Virus record (IMG/VR): IMGVR_UViG_3300037119_001989
Span: 1 to 38,556 of that record
Reading direction: 5' to 3' (one strand)
Length of the DNA stretch: 38,556 nucleotides
From: a virus
The notes under the pieces are model-generated. The model did no database searches. It was given only the letters and a program-made list of their open reading frames with translations, and was not told where the DNA came from. How positions within the stretch are numbered: position 1 is the stretch's first letter; each line of letters starts with the position of its first letter. Shown piece by piece: positions 26,442 to 34,700 of this stretch. Made by a program: the position numbers and the translations under genes.

Positions 26442-26821
26442 TTTGATTCCTTCGTGTCGAGTTGGATGATCTTTGCGTGCTGCGCGCCCACGAGCATGAG
26501 CGCGGTGATGATGGCGACCACCACGCCACGCAGGGCTATGGAGAAGGCCTCGCTGAGGACGGACTTGATAGACCTGTCCATGGGGTCCTTCTCTTTCAGC
26601 GCGCGTTCATAGCCAGACCCCCGGTTCTCAGCCTTGGTCTCGAGCTTGATCACGCGGTCGCGTACGTCTTGTATGACCCGGAGGTCCTTCTCTCTGCCCT
26701 CTTTCAGGTCTTCCATGCCCTTCATGGTGCTGTGGCGGAACTCCTTCAAGAACGCCTTGATGAAGGCGATCTCAACCGAGGTGCTGTCCTTGTGGATCTT
26801 GCTGGTGTCGTCTTCGCTCAT
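26438..26821 (-). CDS. XhlA-like membrane protein (holin candidate)
   Basis: 127 residues. A long coiled-coil N-terminal region (SVEIAFIKAFLKEFRHSTMK, GREKDLRVIQDVRDRVIKLE) is followed by one C-terminal membrane segment (about 98-117, ALRGVVVAIITALMLVGAQH) and a short tail. This layout matches haemolysin XhlA-type proteins, which assist holins. Both ends overlap neighbours by a few bases. The family call rests on layout only. Confidence 0.5.
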   Translation of the reverse strand: MSEDDTSKIHKDSTSVEIAFIKAFLKEFRHSTMKGMEDLKEGREKDLRVIQDVRDRVIKLETKAENRGSGYERALKEKDPMDRSIKSVLSEAFSIALRGVVVAIITALMLVGAQHAKIIQLDTKESK

Positions 26822-27438
26822 CAGAACACCATGGCCTGAATAGCGATCGTCATGATTGCGGCCACGCTGAGGTCTGATTTCAGGCCGATAGACGTGCCAG
26901 TCACCTTCAGCGTAAACCCGCTGGCACCGCTCACGAGCACAGTGTCTGACGTCAGCGCTGTACCGAACATTGTGAGCGTCGATGTATAGCCGCCGCTATT
27001 CGTCACGATAGCTTGGATGACCTGATTTGCTGCGTCCAGCACGCACTCAACAACGAACAGGTTAGCGGACGCCGGGTTCTGCCGGCACGTTATGGTCACC
27101 TTCTTGACCCCGGTGGTCGGAAGAGTGAGTGTTCGCGTGTAGGTGGTGACTGATCCGCTGGTGCCTTCATCGTGGTAGATGGTGCCGCCGCCGGCTACGT
27201 ACTCGATCAGCTTGCGGGGGGTGTCCACGGGGTGGACGACAGTGCTCACGCGCAGGTATTGGCCCGCGTTGGCCGCGGGTGCAGACAGGCTGAGCTCGCT
27301 GAAAAGGCTCGGGGCGTTGACACCGCCACCAAGCACAGCGAGCAGGTTGTCACGGAAGGCATACGCGAGCGCAGACGTTGCCGGTTTGCCCGGATCAACC
27401 TGAGTGTCAGCGATGGCAGCGAAGGCAGGGACTGGCAT
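26821..27438 (-). CDS. Hypothetical tail-associated protein
   Basis: 205 residues between the tail hub and the XhlA-like gene. Ala/Thr/Ser-rich and beta-prone throughout (VTTYTRTLTLPTTGVKKVTI, then ASGFTLKVTGTSIGLKSDLS), with no membrane segment apart from a mildly hydrophobic end (IMTIAIQAMVF). It is probably a tail tip or fibre accessory. No family recognised. Confidence 0.5.
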   Translation of the reverse strand: MPVPAFAAIADTQVDPGKPATSALAYAFRDNLLAVLGGGVNAPSLFSELSLSAPAANAGQYLRVSTVVHPVDTPRKLIEYVAGGGTIYHDEGTSGSVTTYTRTLTLPTTGVKKVTITCRQNPASANLFVVECVLDAANQVIQAIVTNSGGYTSTLTMFGTALTSDTVLVSGASGFTLKVTGTSIGLKSDLSVAAIMTIAIQAMVF

Positions 27439-27441
27439 GGT

Positions 27442-29337
27442 TTAGATCCAAACGTAAGAGGATTGACCGTCTGAGAACTGCCCGCTGGCAAACCCCCAGA
27501 AGACGTATGCTTGCTTGATATCTGCTGGCGACGTGTCGTAGTCGAGTGGCATCACGGTGCCCGCGCTTGGCAAGCCCACCGGGATGACCACACCGGGAAC
27601 CGGCGTCCAGTTGGCTGTTATGCCGCTGTACGTGCTCTGCTCCTGACAGGTGAACTGATACCTTATGCCCTCAGCAGTGATGATCTCGTCTGCCTGAGTG
27701 ATCAGGTAGTTCACCACGCGGTTCGCACCGAACTCATCCTGATACAGCGATGACTGAAGCAGGATGTTGTCGCCGACCCAGTACTGAGAGTCCTTCGGGT
27801 CCACCTGGAAGGTGAACACATGGTACGAGTCTTGAAAGCGCTGAAGCTGGCGTGCCGCGATCTGTGGTGCGAGGGAGGCGTTGTTCTCCAGCCACCGTGA
27901 ATAGAGGAAACTCACCTGCCGTTGGTCATACTTGTCTGCAGACTCGAGGGACAGGTCAGCCTGAATGCTGATCACCTCATAGCTGGTGCTAAGCTTCAGG
28001 TTGTACGTCGGATTGATGACATTCCATAGCACCCACGCCTGACTGATGCGCTCCTTCGCGTTCTCTGCGATGCCCTGGGACCCCTCTTGGATGTTGGACG
28101 TCTCGTTGAACGCGACTGGGTTTGATGCGCTGCGGAACACCAGGGCGCGACACTTCACAAGCTGCGCACGCTCGTCCCACCATAGGAGGATATTGTGCTG
28201 GGTCAGCTCGTCCAATAGGGTCTTCACACCATTTGGCTTCACCAGCAGATTGGTGAACTGGTAGGAGGCGATGCCGGCGGCCGCGAAGTCGGCGTCCCAA
28301 ATGGCCAGGGCTTCGATGTATGTGGGGTCGATCCCGGTGACCAGTAGCAGTTGACGAATGATGCTGGTGGCGTTCACCGCGCTCCACTCATAGCAGGCAT
28401 TGACCGTTGCCCCCAGGCGATGGGTCGCCCCCAGGTTGGTTCCCGCTTGGTAGTACGACGGGATCGCGGTTGCACCAGGACCACGCACGACAGTGAACGT
28501 GTAGACGGTGCCAGCCACACCTGTCGGCGCCGGAGCTATCGCAGTCACGCGCATGACTTCGTTGTCGACGCAGATATACGGCTGAGCCACAGTGATGGGG
28601 CCAGCCACCTGAAGCTCGCCCATGAGGTCGAGGATCGTGATGGACGTGGCGACAGCCGTGATGTCCGCAGCCAGAGTGAATCGATACGCGAGGGGGAACT
28701 GCGTCTTCTCGTTGTCCGCGAACTTCAGCGGGTCCTTGGCCTCGATCGTCAGGTTGCCCTGCGCATCCGGGCCGCTGATGTTGGTGATGAAGTACGTGCG
28801 GGTCTGGAAGTTCGCCGCGTTGTATACGTTGCCATCGTCCAGGAATCCGGTGTGGACCGTGATGCGGCGGTTCTCATGGTAGCGGTTGCGCGCCAGGAAC
28901 TTTCCCCAGAACGTCCCCACCGCCCCGGGGTTGGCAGCTGCACCAGTGCGGTCCGTACGATAGGGGTCGGTGTAGACATCAGTCCACGGGAAGTCTGCTG
29001 CGGTGACCTTGATCATCGCGCGCGTGCCCAGGCCCTTACCCGGGGTCAGCACCGTCGGAGCCGTGTCCACGCTGGTGAGAACCGGGAACACCGGAGATTC
29101 ATCGACCGCCTGGAAGCCAGTGACGCGCGTGGTCGCGAGGTTGTACTTCCAGCCGTCTGTTTCGCTGTAGTTTGCCGGGTCCTTGCACGAGCTACGGGTG
29201 CGGAAGCATTTCTGATTGCCCACGCCGACGGCCGTGCAGGGGGCGACGCCAAACTGATGGGAGCACCGCGACATGTGCATCTGCACGATGACACATGGCT
29301 GCTTGCCCATCACCTTGGCCGCAGTCAGAAAGGTCAC
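27442..29337 (-). CDS. Tail hub/tip protein with Cys-rich N-terminus
   Basis: 631 residues in the tail-hub position after the distal tail gene. Five cysteines lie in the first 51 residues (15, 25, 34, 44, 51; CSHQFGVAPC, KCFRTRSSC). Such clusters in siphophage hub-region proteins (lambda gpL being the known iron-sulphur case) can bind an Fe-S cluster or metal. The rest is beta-rich with VGDNILLQSSLYQD and a long ELTQHNILLWWDERAQLVKC segment typical of baseplate hub and DUF2163-like proteins. It would cap the tube and carry receptor-binding parts. Confidence 0.65.
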   Translation of the reverse strand: MTFLTAAKVMGKQPCVIVQMHMSRCSHQFGVAPCTAVGVGNQKCFRTRSSCKDPANYSETDGWKYNLATTRVTGFQAVDESPVFPVLTSVDTAPTVLTPGKGLGTRAMIKVTAADFPWTDVYTDPYRTDRTGAAANPGAVGTFWGKFLARNRYHENRRITVHTGFLDDGNVYNAANFQTRTYFITNISGPDAQGNLTIEAKDPLKFADNEKTQFPLAYRFTLAADITAVATSITILDLMGELQVAGPITVAQPYICVDNEVMRVTAIAPAPTGVAGTVYTFTVVRGPGATAIPSYYQAGTNLGATHRLGATVNACYEWSAVNATSIIRQLLLVTGIDPTYIEALAIWDADFAAAGIASYQFTNLLVKPNGVKTLLDELTQHNILLWWDERAQLVKCRALVFRSASNPVAFNETSNIQEGSQGIAENAKERISQAWVLWNVINPTYNLKLSTSYEVISIQADLSLESADKYDQRQVSFLYSRWLENNASLAPQIAARQLQRFQDSYHVFTFQVDPKDSQYWVGDNILLQSSLYQDEFGANRVVNYLITQADEIITAEGIRYQFTCQEQSTYSGITANWTPVPGVVIPVGLPSAGTVMPLDYDTSPADIKQAYVFWGFASGQFSDGQSSYVWI

Positions 29338-30128
29338 AGGAGCACTCGCAGGGGCATGCTCACCGCCATGTACGGGGGCGGGTTGCTGTTCTCAGGTGGC
29401 ACAATCTGCTCCGCCCCACCAAACACGATCTCATTCGGGTAGTCCACCGAGTTCCACTGGAAGAAGCACGCGAACCGCGCCATGTGGGCTGCGAACGGCT
29501 CCCATGCGCCGCGCACCCACTCGGGCGTCACGGGCGACAGGTCGATCTTGTAGCCACGGTCGGTGCGGCGGATGTTGCGACCGAGAATGGATCCGTTCAC
29601 CGCGATGGTGGTGTTGGTCACAATGGTGCCGCTGAGGGTGGGCGGGGCGATCCCGCCGAACTGCCCACGCTGACCGTCGAGGCTTGACCCAACGAAGATC
29701 TGACGGAAGACGACAGCCTGCCCCGTCGCGTCCGTGCGTGTGATGCGGAACTTGCAGCCTGCGGGGATTACCTTCGGTGCCGTGAGCGCAGCCCCCACAG
29801 GCGCGGTCGTGCCAGCCGGGACCACGATGGTCGCGATGGTGGTGAAGCCGGCGCCACTGGTGGTGAGCTCAGCCGACAGCACGAACGTTGATGCAACCGG
29901 CGTGCGAGACAGCCAGATGAAAAACCCGCTGATCAAGTACGGTGTGACCGCAGGCAGGAGCTCAGCGAACGACCCGGTCGTGGCGACCCACTGAAACTCG
30001 GAGAAGTCTCTCCAGTCACACGTGTTCGCCCACTCAAAGCCGGCGCTCTCCGTGAGGCCACCGCCGAGCGTGTAGCCTGCACCGACGATCTGATTGACCC
30101 ACCACATGCGGGGGAAATTCTCGGCCAT
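29334..30128 (-). CDS. Distal tail protein-like
   Basis: 264 residues directly after the tape measure gene, the usual place for the distal tail protein. Aromatic start (FPRMWWVNQIVGAGYTLGGG), a beta-rich centre (STFVLSAELTTSGAGFTTIA), and near the end a WEPFAAHMARFACFFQWNSV segment as in Dit-type and minor tail proteins of this module. ATGA overlap with the hub gene. The family is inferred mainly from order. Confidence 0.55.
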   Translation of the reverse strand: MAENFPRMWWVNQIVGAGYTLGGGLTESAGFEWANTCDWRDFSEFQWVATTGSFAELLPAVTPYLISGFFIWLSRTPVASTFVLSAELTTSGAGFTTIATIVVPAGTTAPVGAALTAPKVIPAGCKFRITRTDATGQAVVFRQIFVGSSLDGQRGQFGGIAPPTLSGTIVTNTTIAVNGSILGRNIRRTDRGYKIDLSPVTPEWVRGAWEPFAAHMARFACFFQWNSVDYPNEIVFGGAEQIVPPENSNPPPYMAVSMPLRVLL

Positions 30129-32402
30129 TTAGCCCACCTGCGTCTTGAGGGTTGTGTTGTCGTCCGTCGCCGCGTTGATTTGGCTGATGAGCGCGCGCAC
30201 CTGGGCAGCGCTGAATACATCGCCCTGAAGAGTGACGTTCACCTGCCGGCTGATCTGCGGGGCTGCTGCGCCAGGGCCTTGGCCCGGGTCGGGTGCGCCA
30301 CCCACTCCATTGCCGCCGCCGGCAGTGGTGCCGGGTCCGCCTGCGCCCATGCCACCGACCGCACCGCCGGACCCGAACTGTGTGCTCTGGATCTTTTTCA
30401 CGTTGGCGAGGCCCGCCACCACCGCAGCGCCAGCCGCAGCAGCACCGAGGGCGGGGCCGACGATGGGGATGCCCGCGAGGGAGGAGTAGGCGGCGGTCGC
30501 TGCCTTGTATGTGTTGATCACGGTCTCGGCGATGGCCGAAGCCTTGCCGATCTCGAACATCTTCCGGTTGGACGACTGCATGAGCACGGACATTTGCCCG
30601 AAGAACCCCTGCATCACGTCCAGCTTGCCCTTGTAGCCAGCTTCCCAGATCGTGACGTTCTGGTCTTCCAACTTCCGCTCCTGCTCCAGGCGGTTGGTCT
30701 TCTCGTCCAGGATCATCTGGTTGAGGTTGCGCTCACGCAGCATCTGCCCCTCAGCACTACCGGACGCCATCTCCTGCTCAACGTCGTAGCGCGCCTGCGA
30801 GGCCTCCATCTGGGTCTGGAGGTCCAGTGTGTACGCCTCCAGATTGGCTTGCCGCGTCAGCTCGCGCTGGGCATTGATTGCGTTCTCGGAGTCGAACATG
30901 ATCTGATATGCTGACGTGGCCATGGGCACGAGCGTATCGTAGAACATCTTCGCGGCCGCGAGGTCAGCCTCATAGACTGCATTCGTCGTCTTCACGGACT
31001 CGGCTGCGCTGGCGCGCTCCTGCACGTCACGGTCCACGCGCGCTTGCGCTTCCGTGTTGATGGCCTCGGTCACGCGCGAGATGGCTGCCACAGCAGCGTC
31101 ACCCCAGGTTCCTTCCAGGCCGATCGAGTCCTCCAGAGCCTGCGCCCTGTTCCGGAACATCGTGGCCACCTCTTGGCCGCCAGCGATAAGGTCGTCCATC
31201 TGTGGAGTGGAGGTGTCCAGGCCCTTGATCTTGGAGCTGGACTCGCTGGCCGCCGCGGACATCAGCTGTAGGTGGGCCGCCACTTCGGTCAGCTTGACGG
31301 TCATCTCGTCCATGCCGGAGGCCGCAGCCATGTCCGCCATGGTGCCGATGACGCGCGCTGCGTAGCCGTTCACCTTGGATACAAACTCGTCCCACAGCTT
31401 TTCAGCCAGCTCCAACGGGCGGCTGAAGGCGTCCCATATAGCAGAGCCTACCTGGACGAAGACCTTGGCGATCTGGTACACCCCGACGCCAATCTGCGCG
31501 ACCAGTTCACCCATCTCATTGTAGATGATGGCCACACCCTGCGTGAAGTCACCACCCAGCTTGGCCATGACGGACCCAGCGTCCGCAACCGTATCACGAA
31601 GCTCGGCGAAGCCACCCTTATTGGCCACGAAGGATTCTATCGCCTTGCTGGCGGCAAGAATGGCTGGGGTGAGGGCTTCCGCGAACAGCATCTTCATCGT
31701 GTCGAGAACGTCGTTGACGTCGCCGAGGGCATTGCGCCCGACCTGGAGCTTGGCGAAACTCAGATCATCCACCGCACCGTGAACAGCCTTGAAGCCGGCG
31801 GCGGCAGCGTCGAGACCGTCCTTGCCCTGGCTCAGCCAGTGGACCATCTTCGCGCCCTGCGCGCCGAAGGCAGCAGTGGCGATGTTGAGTTTCTCGGTCT
31901 GGCTGCCTGCATTTTTCACTGCTTCGGCGATGATGTTGAGGCGATCGCTCGTGTCAGCCGAGGACAGTGCAGCGAGGTTCAGGCCCACCTTGTGGAATGC
32001 TTCGGCCGCGTTCCCACCATTGGTGGCCGCGTCTGCGATAGCTGAATTCATGCCGAGGATGGATCGCTGCACCTTCATCATCTTCAGGCCGGCCTCTTCC
32101 ACGTTGTCGGAGAGCGCGCGGTACTGGGATGCCGAGACTTGCAGCTGGTCAGCGTTGTCCTGAATCGACGCACCGATGTCCACGCCAGCCTTGACGATCG
32201 CAGCCGAGGCCACTACTGCGGCTGCGGCAATACCCGCACCCCACAGTGTGGCCTCTGCCCCGAGCGACACCATCTTGCCTGCGATACCCTGAGCGTTCTT
32301 GGAGAACGCTGCCATGCCCGCCTCGGCGGACTTCATGCCAGAGTTGAACTTGGAAGCGTCAAGCCCCAGTTCTACGATCAGGCTGTCTACGACAGTGGAC
32401 AT
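30129..32402 (-). CDS. Tail tape measure protein
   Basis: 757 residues. The N-terminus VVDSLIVELGLDASKFNSGM, then SAEAGMAAFSKNAQGIAG, is characteristic of tape measure proteins. Long helical stretches, a hydrophobic segment (LWGAGIAAAAVVASAAIVKA, about 53-72) and a Gly/Pro-rich tail follow. Its length sets tail length: at about 1.5 angstrom per residue, a tail of roughly 110 nm. It lies after the frameshifted tail chaperones, as expected. Confidence 0.9.
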   Translation of the reverse strand: MSTVVDSLIVELGLDASKFNSGMKSAEAGMAAFSKNAQGIAGKMVSLGAEATLWGAGIAAAAVVASAAIVKAGVDIGASIQDNADQLQVSASQYRALSDNVEEAGLKMMKVQRSILGMNSAIADAATNGGNAAEAFHKVGLNLAALSSADTSDRLNIIAEAVKNAGSQTEKLNIATAAFGAQGAKMVHWLSQGKDGLDAAAAGFKAVHGAVDDLSFAKLQVGRNALGDVNDVLDTMKMLFAEALTPAILAASKAIESFVANKGGFAELRDTVADAGSVMAKLGGDFTQGVAIIYNEMGELVAQIGVGVYQIAKVFVQVGSAIWDAFSRPLELAEKLWDEFVSKVNGYAARVIGTMADMAAASGMDEMTVKLTEVAAHLQLMSAAASESSSKIKGLDTSTPQMDDLIAGGQEVATMFRNRAQALEDSIGLEGTWGDAAVAAISRVTEAINTEAQARVDRDVQERASAAESVKTTNAVYEADLAAAKMFYDTLVPMATSAYQIMFDSENAINAQRELTRQANLEAYTLDLQTQMEASQARYDVEQEMASGSAEGQMLRERNLNQMILDEKTNRLEQERKLEDQNVTIWEAGYKGKLDVMQGFFGQMSVLMQSSNRKMFEIGKASAIAETVINTYKAATAAYSSLAGIPIVGPALGAAAAGAAVVAGLANVKKIQSTQFGSGGAVGGMGAGGPGTTAGGGNGVGGAPDPGQGPGAAAPQISRQVNVTLQGDVFSAAQVRALISQINAATDDNTTLKTQVG

Positions 32403-32635
32403 CAGATGATCCCTCTTTGTTTCAGGTCTTCTTCGAGCGCTCTGGCATCCTCAACGGACCCCAGCTGCCCGGGTTTCTTTTGCCCGGTCCGTATCATGTG
32501 GATTTCCATCATGACCCAGAACTCTCGTACCGTGCAGTTCCAAGCATCCTCAAGTGGCATGCCGAAGGCCACCACCAGGGTCCCGACGAACTGCATCCAG
32601 TCCGTCGGTTTGCTTGGAACTACTGTGCCAAAGGG
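32402..32635 (-). CDS. Tail assembly chaperone, -1 frameshift extension
   Basis: The minus-one frame opens at the slippery CCCTTTG and runs to a stop at 32402, adding 75 residues (GTVVPSKPTDWMQFVGTLVV, then AFGMPLEDAWNCTVREFW) to the upstream 128. This gives a fusion of about 203 residues. An internal ATG at 32596 would give a 64-residue stand-alone protein. In siphophages such G/GT pairs coat the tape measure protein during tail assembly in a fixed ratio set by the frameshift. Confidence 0.75.
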   Translation of the reverse strand, partial: PFGTVVPSKPTDWMQFVGTLVVAFGMPLEDAWNCTVREFWVMMEIHMIRTGQKKPGQLGSVEDARALEEDLKQRGII

Positions 32636-33012
32636 GCTTCTTCCCTCACCTCTGGCAGCTTCTTGGCCGCCTCGTCTTCCTTGCGCTTGGCTTCGGCCTT
32701 CTCCAGCTCTTCATCCGTGGTGATGGCCAGGGTGAGGAACTTGAGCAGGGGTTCGAGCGTGCTGTTCAGGCCATACGCCTGCACCAGCTCGCCGACTTCC
32801 AGTGTGGAGACCTTGACCATTGAGGCCACGCTGATGACCTTGGCCAGCTCGCTGATCTTCGTGGTGCGCGGGGCTGAGAAGTCCCGCACGATGGCGAAGA
32901 TGGAGCGGCCGAGCGCGTCCTCCAGCGTGGCGAGCACGGTGAAGGACGGGTTGAGGGTGAAGACGTGCGGACCGACGGGAACGTCGACTTGACCGCGGAG
33001 TGCATTGGGCAT
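32620..33012 (-). CDS. Tail assembly chaperone (GTA gp10-like)
   Basis: 130 residues. VFTLNPSFTVLATLEDALGR, then ISELAKVISVASMVKVSTLE, match the small tail-tube/chaperone family found between the major tail protein and tape measure (GTA gp10 type, phage tail assembly chaperone). The helical C-terminus is rich in Glu/Lys/Ala (EKAEAKRKEDEAAKKLPEV). A canonical slippery heptamer lies two codons before the stop, so some ribosomes continue into the minus-one frame. Confidence 0.75.
   Translation of the reverse strand: MPNALRGQVDVPVGPHVFTLNPSFTVLATLEDALGRSIFAIVRDFSAPRTTKISELAKVISVASMVKVSTLEVGELVQAYGLNSTLEPLLKFLTLAITTDEELEKAEAKRKEDEAAKKLPEVREEAPLAQ
32629..32635 (-). other. Programmed -1 frameshift slippery site
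   Basis: On the minus strand the coding frame reads C-CCT-TTG, an exact X-XXY-YYZ heptamer. It lies just before the zero-frame stop TAG (32620-32622), with the minus-one frame open for 76 codons including its stop. Position between tail tube and tape measure genes is where siphophages carry this device. Confidence 0.75.
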
Positions 33013-33034
33013 GGCACTATTCTTTCAATGTGGC

Positions 33035-33472
33035 TCAGGGAGCCGGGGTGTATGCGATGGGGCCGGAGGACTCGAGGGAGATGCTGAACTTCTCGGCGGT
33101 GTTCTTGTCGCCGGTGCGCTCGAGAGCGGTGACCTCGAAGAGGCCCTTGAACACGTCGCCGGCAGCCGAGATCATCTTGAACTGGTAGAACGGCTGCGGG
33201 TTGAGGTTGATGACCTGCGCCAGGAGCTGCTTGAAGGCAGCGTCGCCGGTGATGAAGCCGGCAGCCTTCAGCGAGACGGTGGTCATGCCAGCGGCCGGGA
33301 GCAGGGTGCGCCAGGGCATCGCCTGCTTGTCGGTGATGTCCACCGATTCCTGGCCGATGGACAGCGCGTTGGAGTCGCAGCCGCCGACGGTCTGGAAGGT
33401 GCCGGGGGCGGAGGCGAGCTCCACCTGGAGGAGGAACTGGGAACCGGGGTACTTGTTCAGGGACGAGGCCAT
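33035..33472 (-). CDS. Major tail (tube) protein
   Basis: 145 residues. FQTVGGCDSNALSIGQESVD, ITDKQAMPWRTLLPAAGMTT and the FYQFKMISAAGDVFKGLFEV strand fit the phage major tail protein 2/GTA tail protein family, which builds the hexameric tube. Beta-rich, no signal. The gene lies between the tail terminator and the chaperones, the standard order. Confidence 0.85.
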   Translation of the reverse strand: MASSLNKYPGSQFLLQVELASAPGTFQTVGGCDSNALSIGQESVDITDKQAMPWRTLLPAAGMTTVSLKAAGFITGDAAFKQLLAQVINLNPQPFYQFKMISAAGDVFKGLFEVTALERTGDKNTAEKFSISLESSGPIAYTPAP

Positions 33473-33481
33473 GTTGGATCC

Positions 33482-33904
33482 TTAGGTTTGACCGGAGAGT
33501 GAACGGAATCGGAGGATTCCATGGTGGAGAATTCCGTCGGCGTCAGTGTCCACCACTGACCCGTCGAACTGGATCAGGACGTCCTGACCACTGGTGACCA
33601 CGAGCGGAATGTTGTGAACTGCGGCCACCACGGCGTCCATGATGGTGAGGACTTCCTTGTCCCCGCGCGCATCCGAATAGATATCTATCTGGATTTGGTT
33701 GTCATAACCGATCTCGTTCTTGGCCCCGAAATCGCCCGTGGCCGCGACCATGAAGTGGATGTACGGCTTGTCAACCCGCTTGTCTTCCAGCTCGGGGACA
33801 TGGTTGAAGATCTTATTCGCGGGCACCAGCGCGATGATCCCGCCGTTGGTGCTCAGCCTCAGAAAGAGCTTGTTCAGAAACTCGGACTGAAGGGGAGCAC
33901 TCAT
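33482..33904 (-). CDS. Tail terminator/DUF3168-like protein
   Basis: 140 residues from ATG 33904, which overlaps the upstream stop as ATGA. A longer upstream in-frame reading lies inside the neighbouring gene. Sequence PLQSEFLNKLFLRLSTNGGI, then PYIHFMVAATGDFGAKNEIG and IQIDIYSDARGDKEVLTIMD, matches DUF3168, the family that caps the tail tube at the head end. The position just before the tail tube gene agrees. Confidence 0.8.
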   Translation of the reverse strand: MSAPLQSEFLNKLFLRLSTNGGIIALVPANKIFNHVPELEDKRVDKPYIHFMVAATGDFGAKNEIGYDNQIQIDIYSDARGDKEVLTIMDAVVAAVHNIPLVVTSGQDVLIQFDGSVVDTDADGILHHGILRFRSLSGQT

Positions 33905-34341
33905 GCGCCACCCAATGCAGCTTTGACGTCTGCGCGAATCTTCGGTTCGTGCTGCATCCATGCGGGGCGCACGAACGGGCGGGCCTTGATGCTGCCATCC
34001 ACACGGCCGAATTCCAGCGCGAATGCGTATGCGGCCTGGACGATGACCATGGCCACCTTCGTTGCTGGATCGCCACCCACAGCGGCGAACTTGAACGTCG
34101 TGCTCTGCCCGAGGTGGCCCGTGTCGCGCGCGGGGGCTTCCCCGGGGGCTGACGCGGTGTGGGTCTTCCCACCGCGCTCGTACTGGCTGCCGCTCTTGGT
34201 GGCCACGAAGCTCCTGATTATGGTGCCGTGGATGGCCAGTGCACCACGATTCAGGGCTTTGGCTGCATTGGTCATCTTGTCGCTGCGGGCCTTGTCCCAG
34301 CCCGGCTTCGCCATGCGCTTGACGTTGGCTACCACCTTCAC
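33901..34341 (-). CDS. HK97 gp10-like neck protein
   Basis: 146 residues from a GTG at 34341 (GTGA overlap). GALAIHGTIIRSFVATKSGS, GHLGQSTTF and the RPFVRPAWMQHEPKIRADV end are the HK97-gp10 family pattern, in which a basic protein bridges the head-tail connector and tail terminator. Longer in-frame readings go back over the neighbouring connector gene and are rejected. Confidence 0.82.
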   Translation of the reverse strand: MKVVANVKRMAKPGWDKARSDKMTNAAKALNRGALAIHGTIIRSFVATKSGSQYERGGKTHTASAPGEAPARDTGHLGQSTTFKFAAVGGDPATKVAMVIVQAAYAFALEFGRVDGSIKARPFVRPAWMQHEPKIRADVKAALGGA

Positions 34342-34700
34342 AGAGCCACCCCCGATTCGGCCCGGATGATGCCGGTCACGTTCCGCTGGAGCTTGTTTTC
34401 CAGAGTGCGGATGTTGTAGTACACTCCAGCGAACAACAGGCGGTCCGTGGACAGCGCGGTGGCCACATCGTTCCAGTTCCCGCTGAACTTGTACACATTC
34501 TCGCCCGCGAGAGCCTGCTGACGGTTCTTCTCCCAGCCGGAGCTCGCTTCCATCTTCACCCAGGCTGTGAACTTCGGCACCCACTGGGGCTTCGTCTGGC
34601 CGCCGGACCCATCGGGGACGGACGTCTGTGACTCCACCGTGACGAGCGCGGTGCGGTCGCCAACAGGAATCACAAGATCTGCGTCGCAGATGGGTTTCAT
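34338..34700 (-). CDS. Head closure protein (head-tail joining)
   Basis: 120 residues from ATG 34700 (ATGA overlap). VTVESQTSVPDGSGGQTKPQ, FTAWVKMEA, FAGVYYNIRTLENKLQRNVT follow the phage head-tail joining family (SPP1 gp16/lambda FII type). It seals the connector after packaging and gives the tail its docking surface. Two-sided overlaps confirm the start. Confidence 0.8.
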   Translation of the reverse strand: MKPICDADLVIPVGDRTALVTVESQTSVPDGSGGQTKPQWVPKFTAWVKMEASSGWEKNRQQALAGENVYKFSGNWNDVATALSTDRLLFAGVYYNIRTLENKLQRNVTGIIRAESGVAL

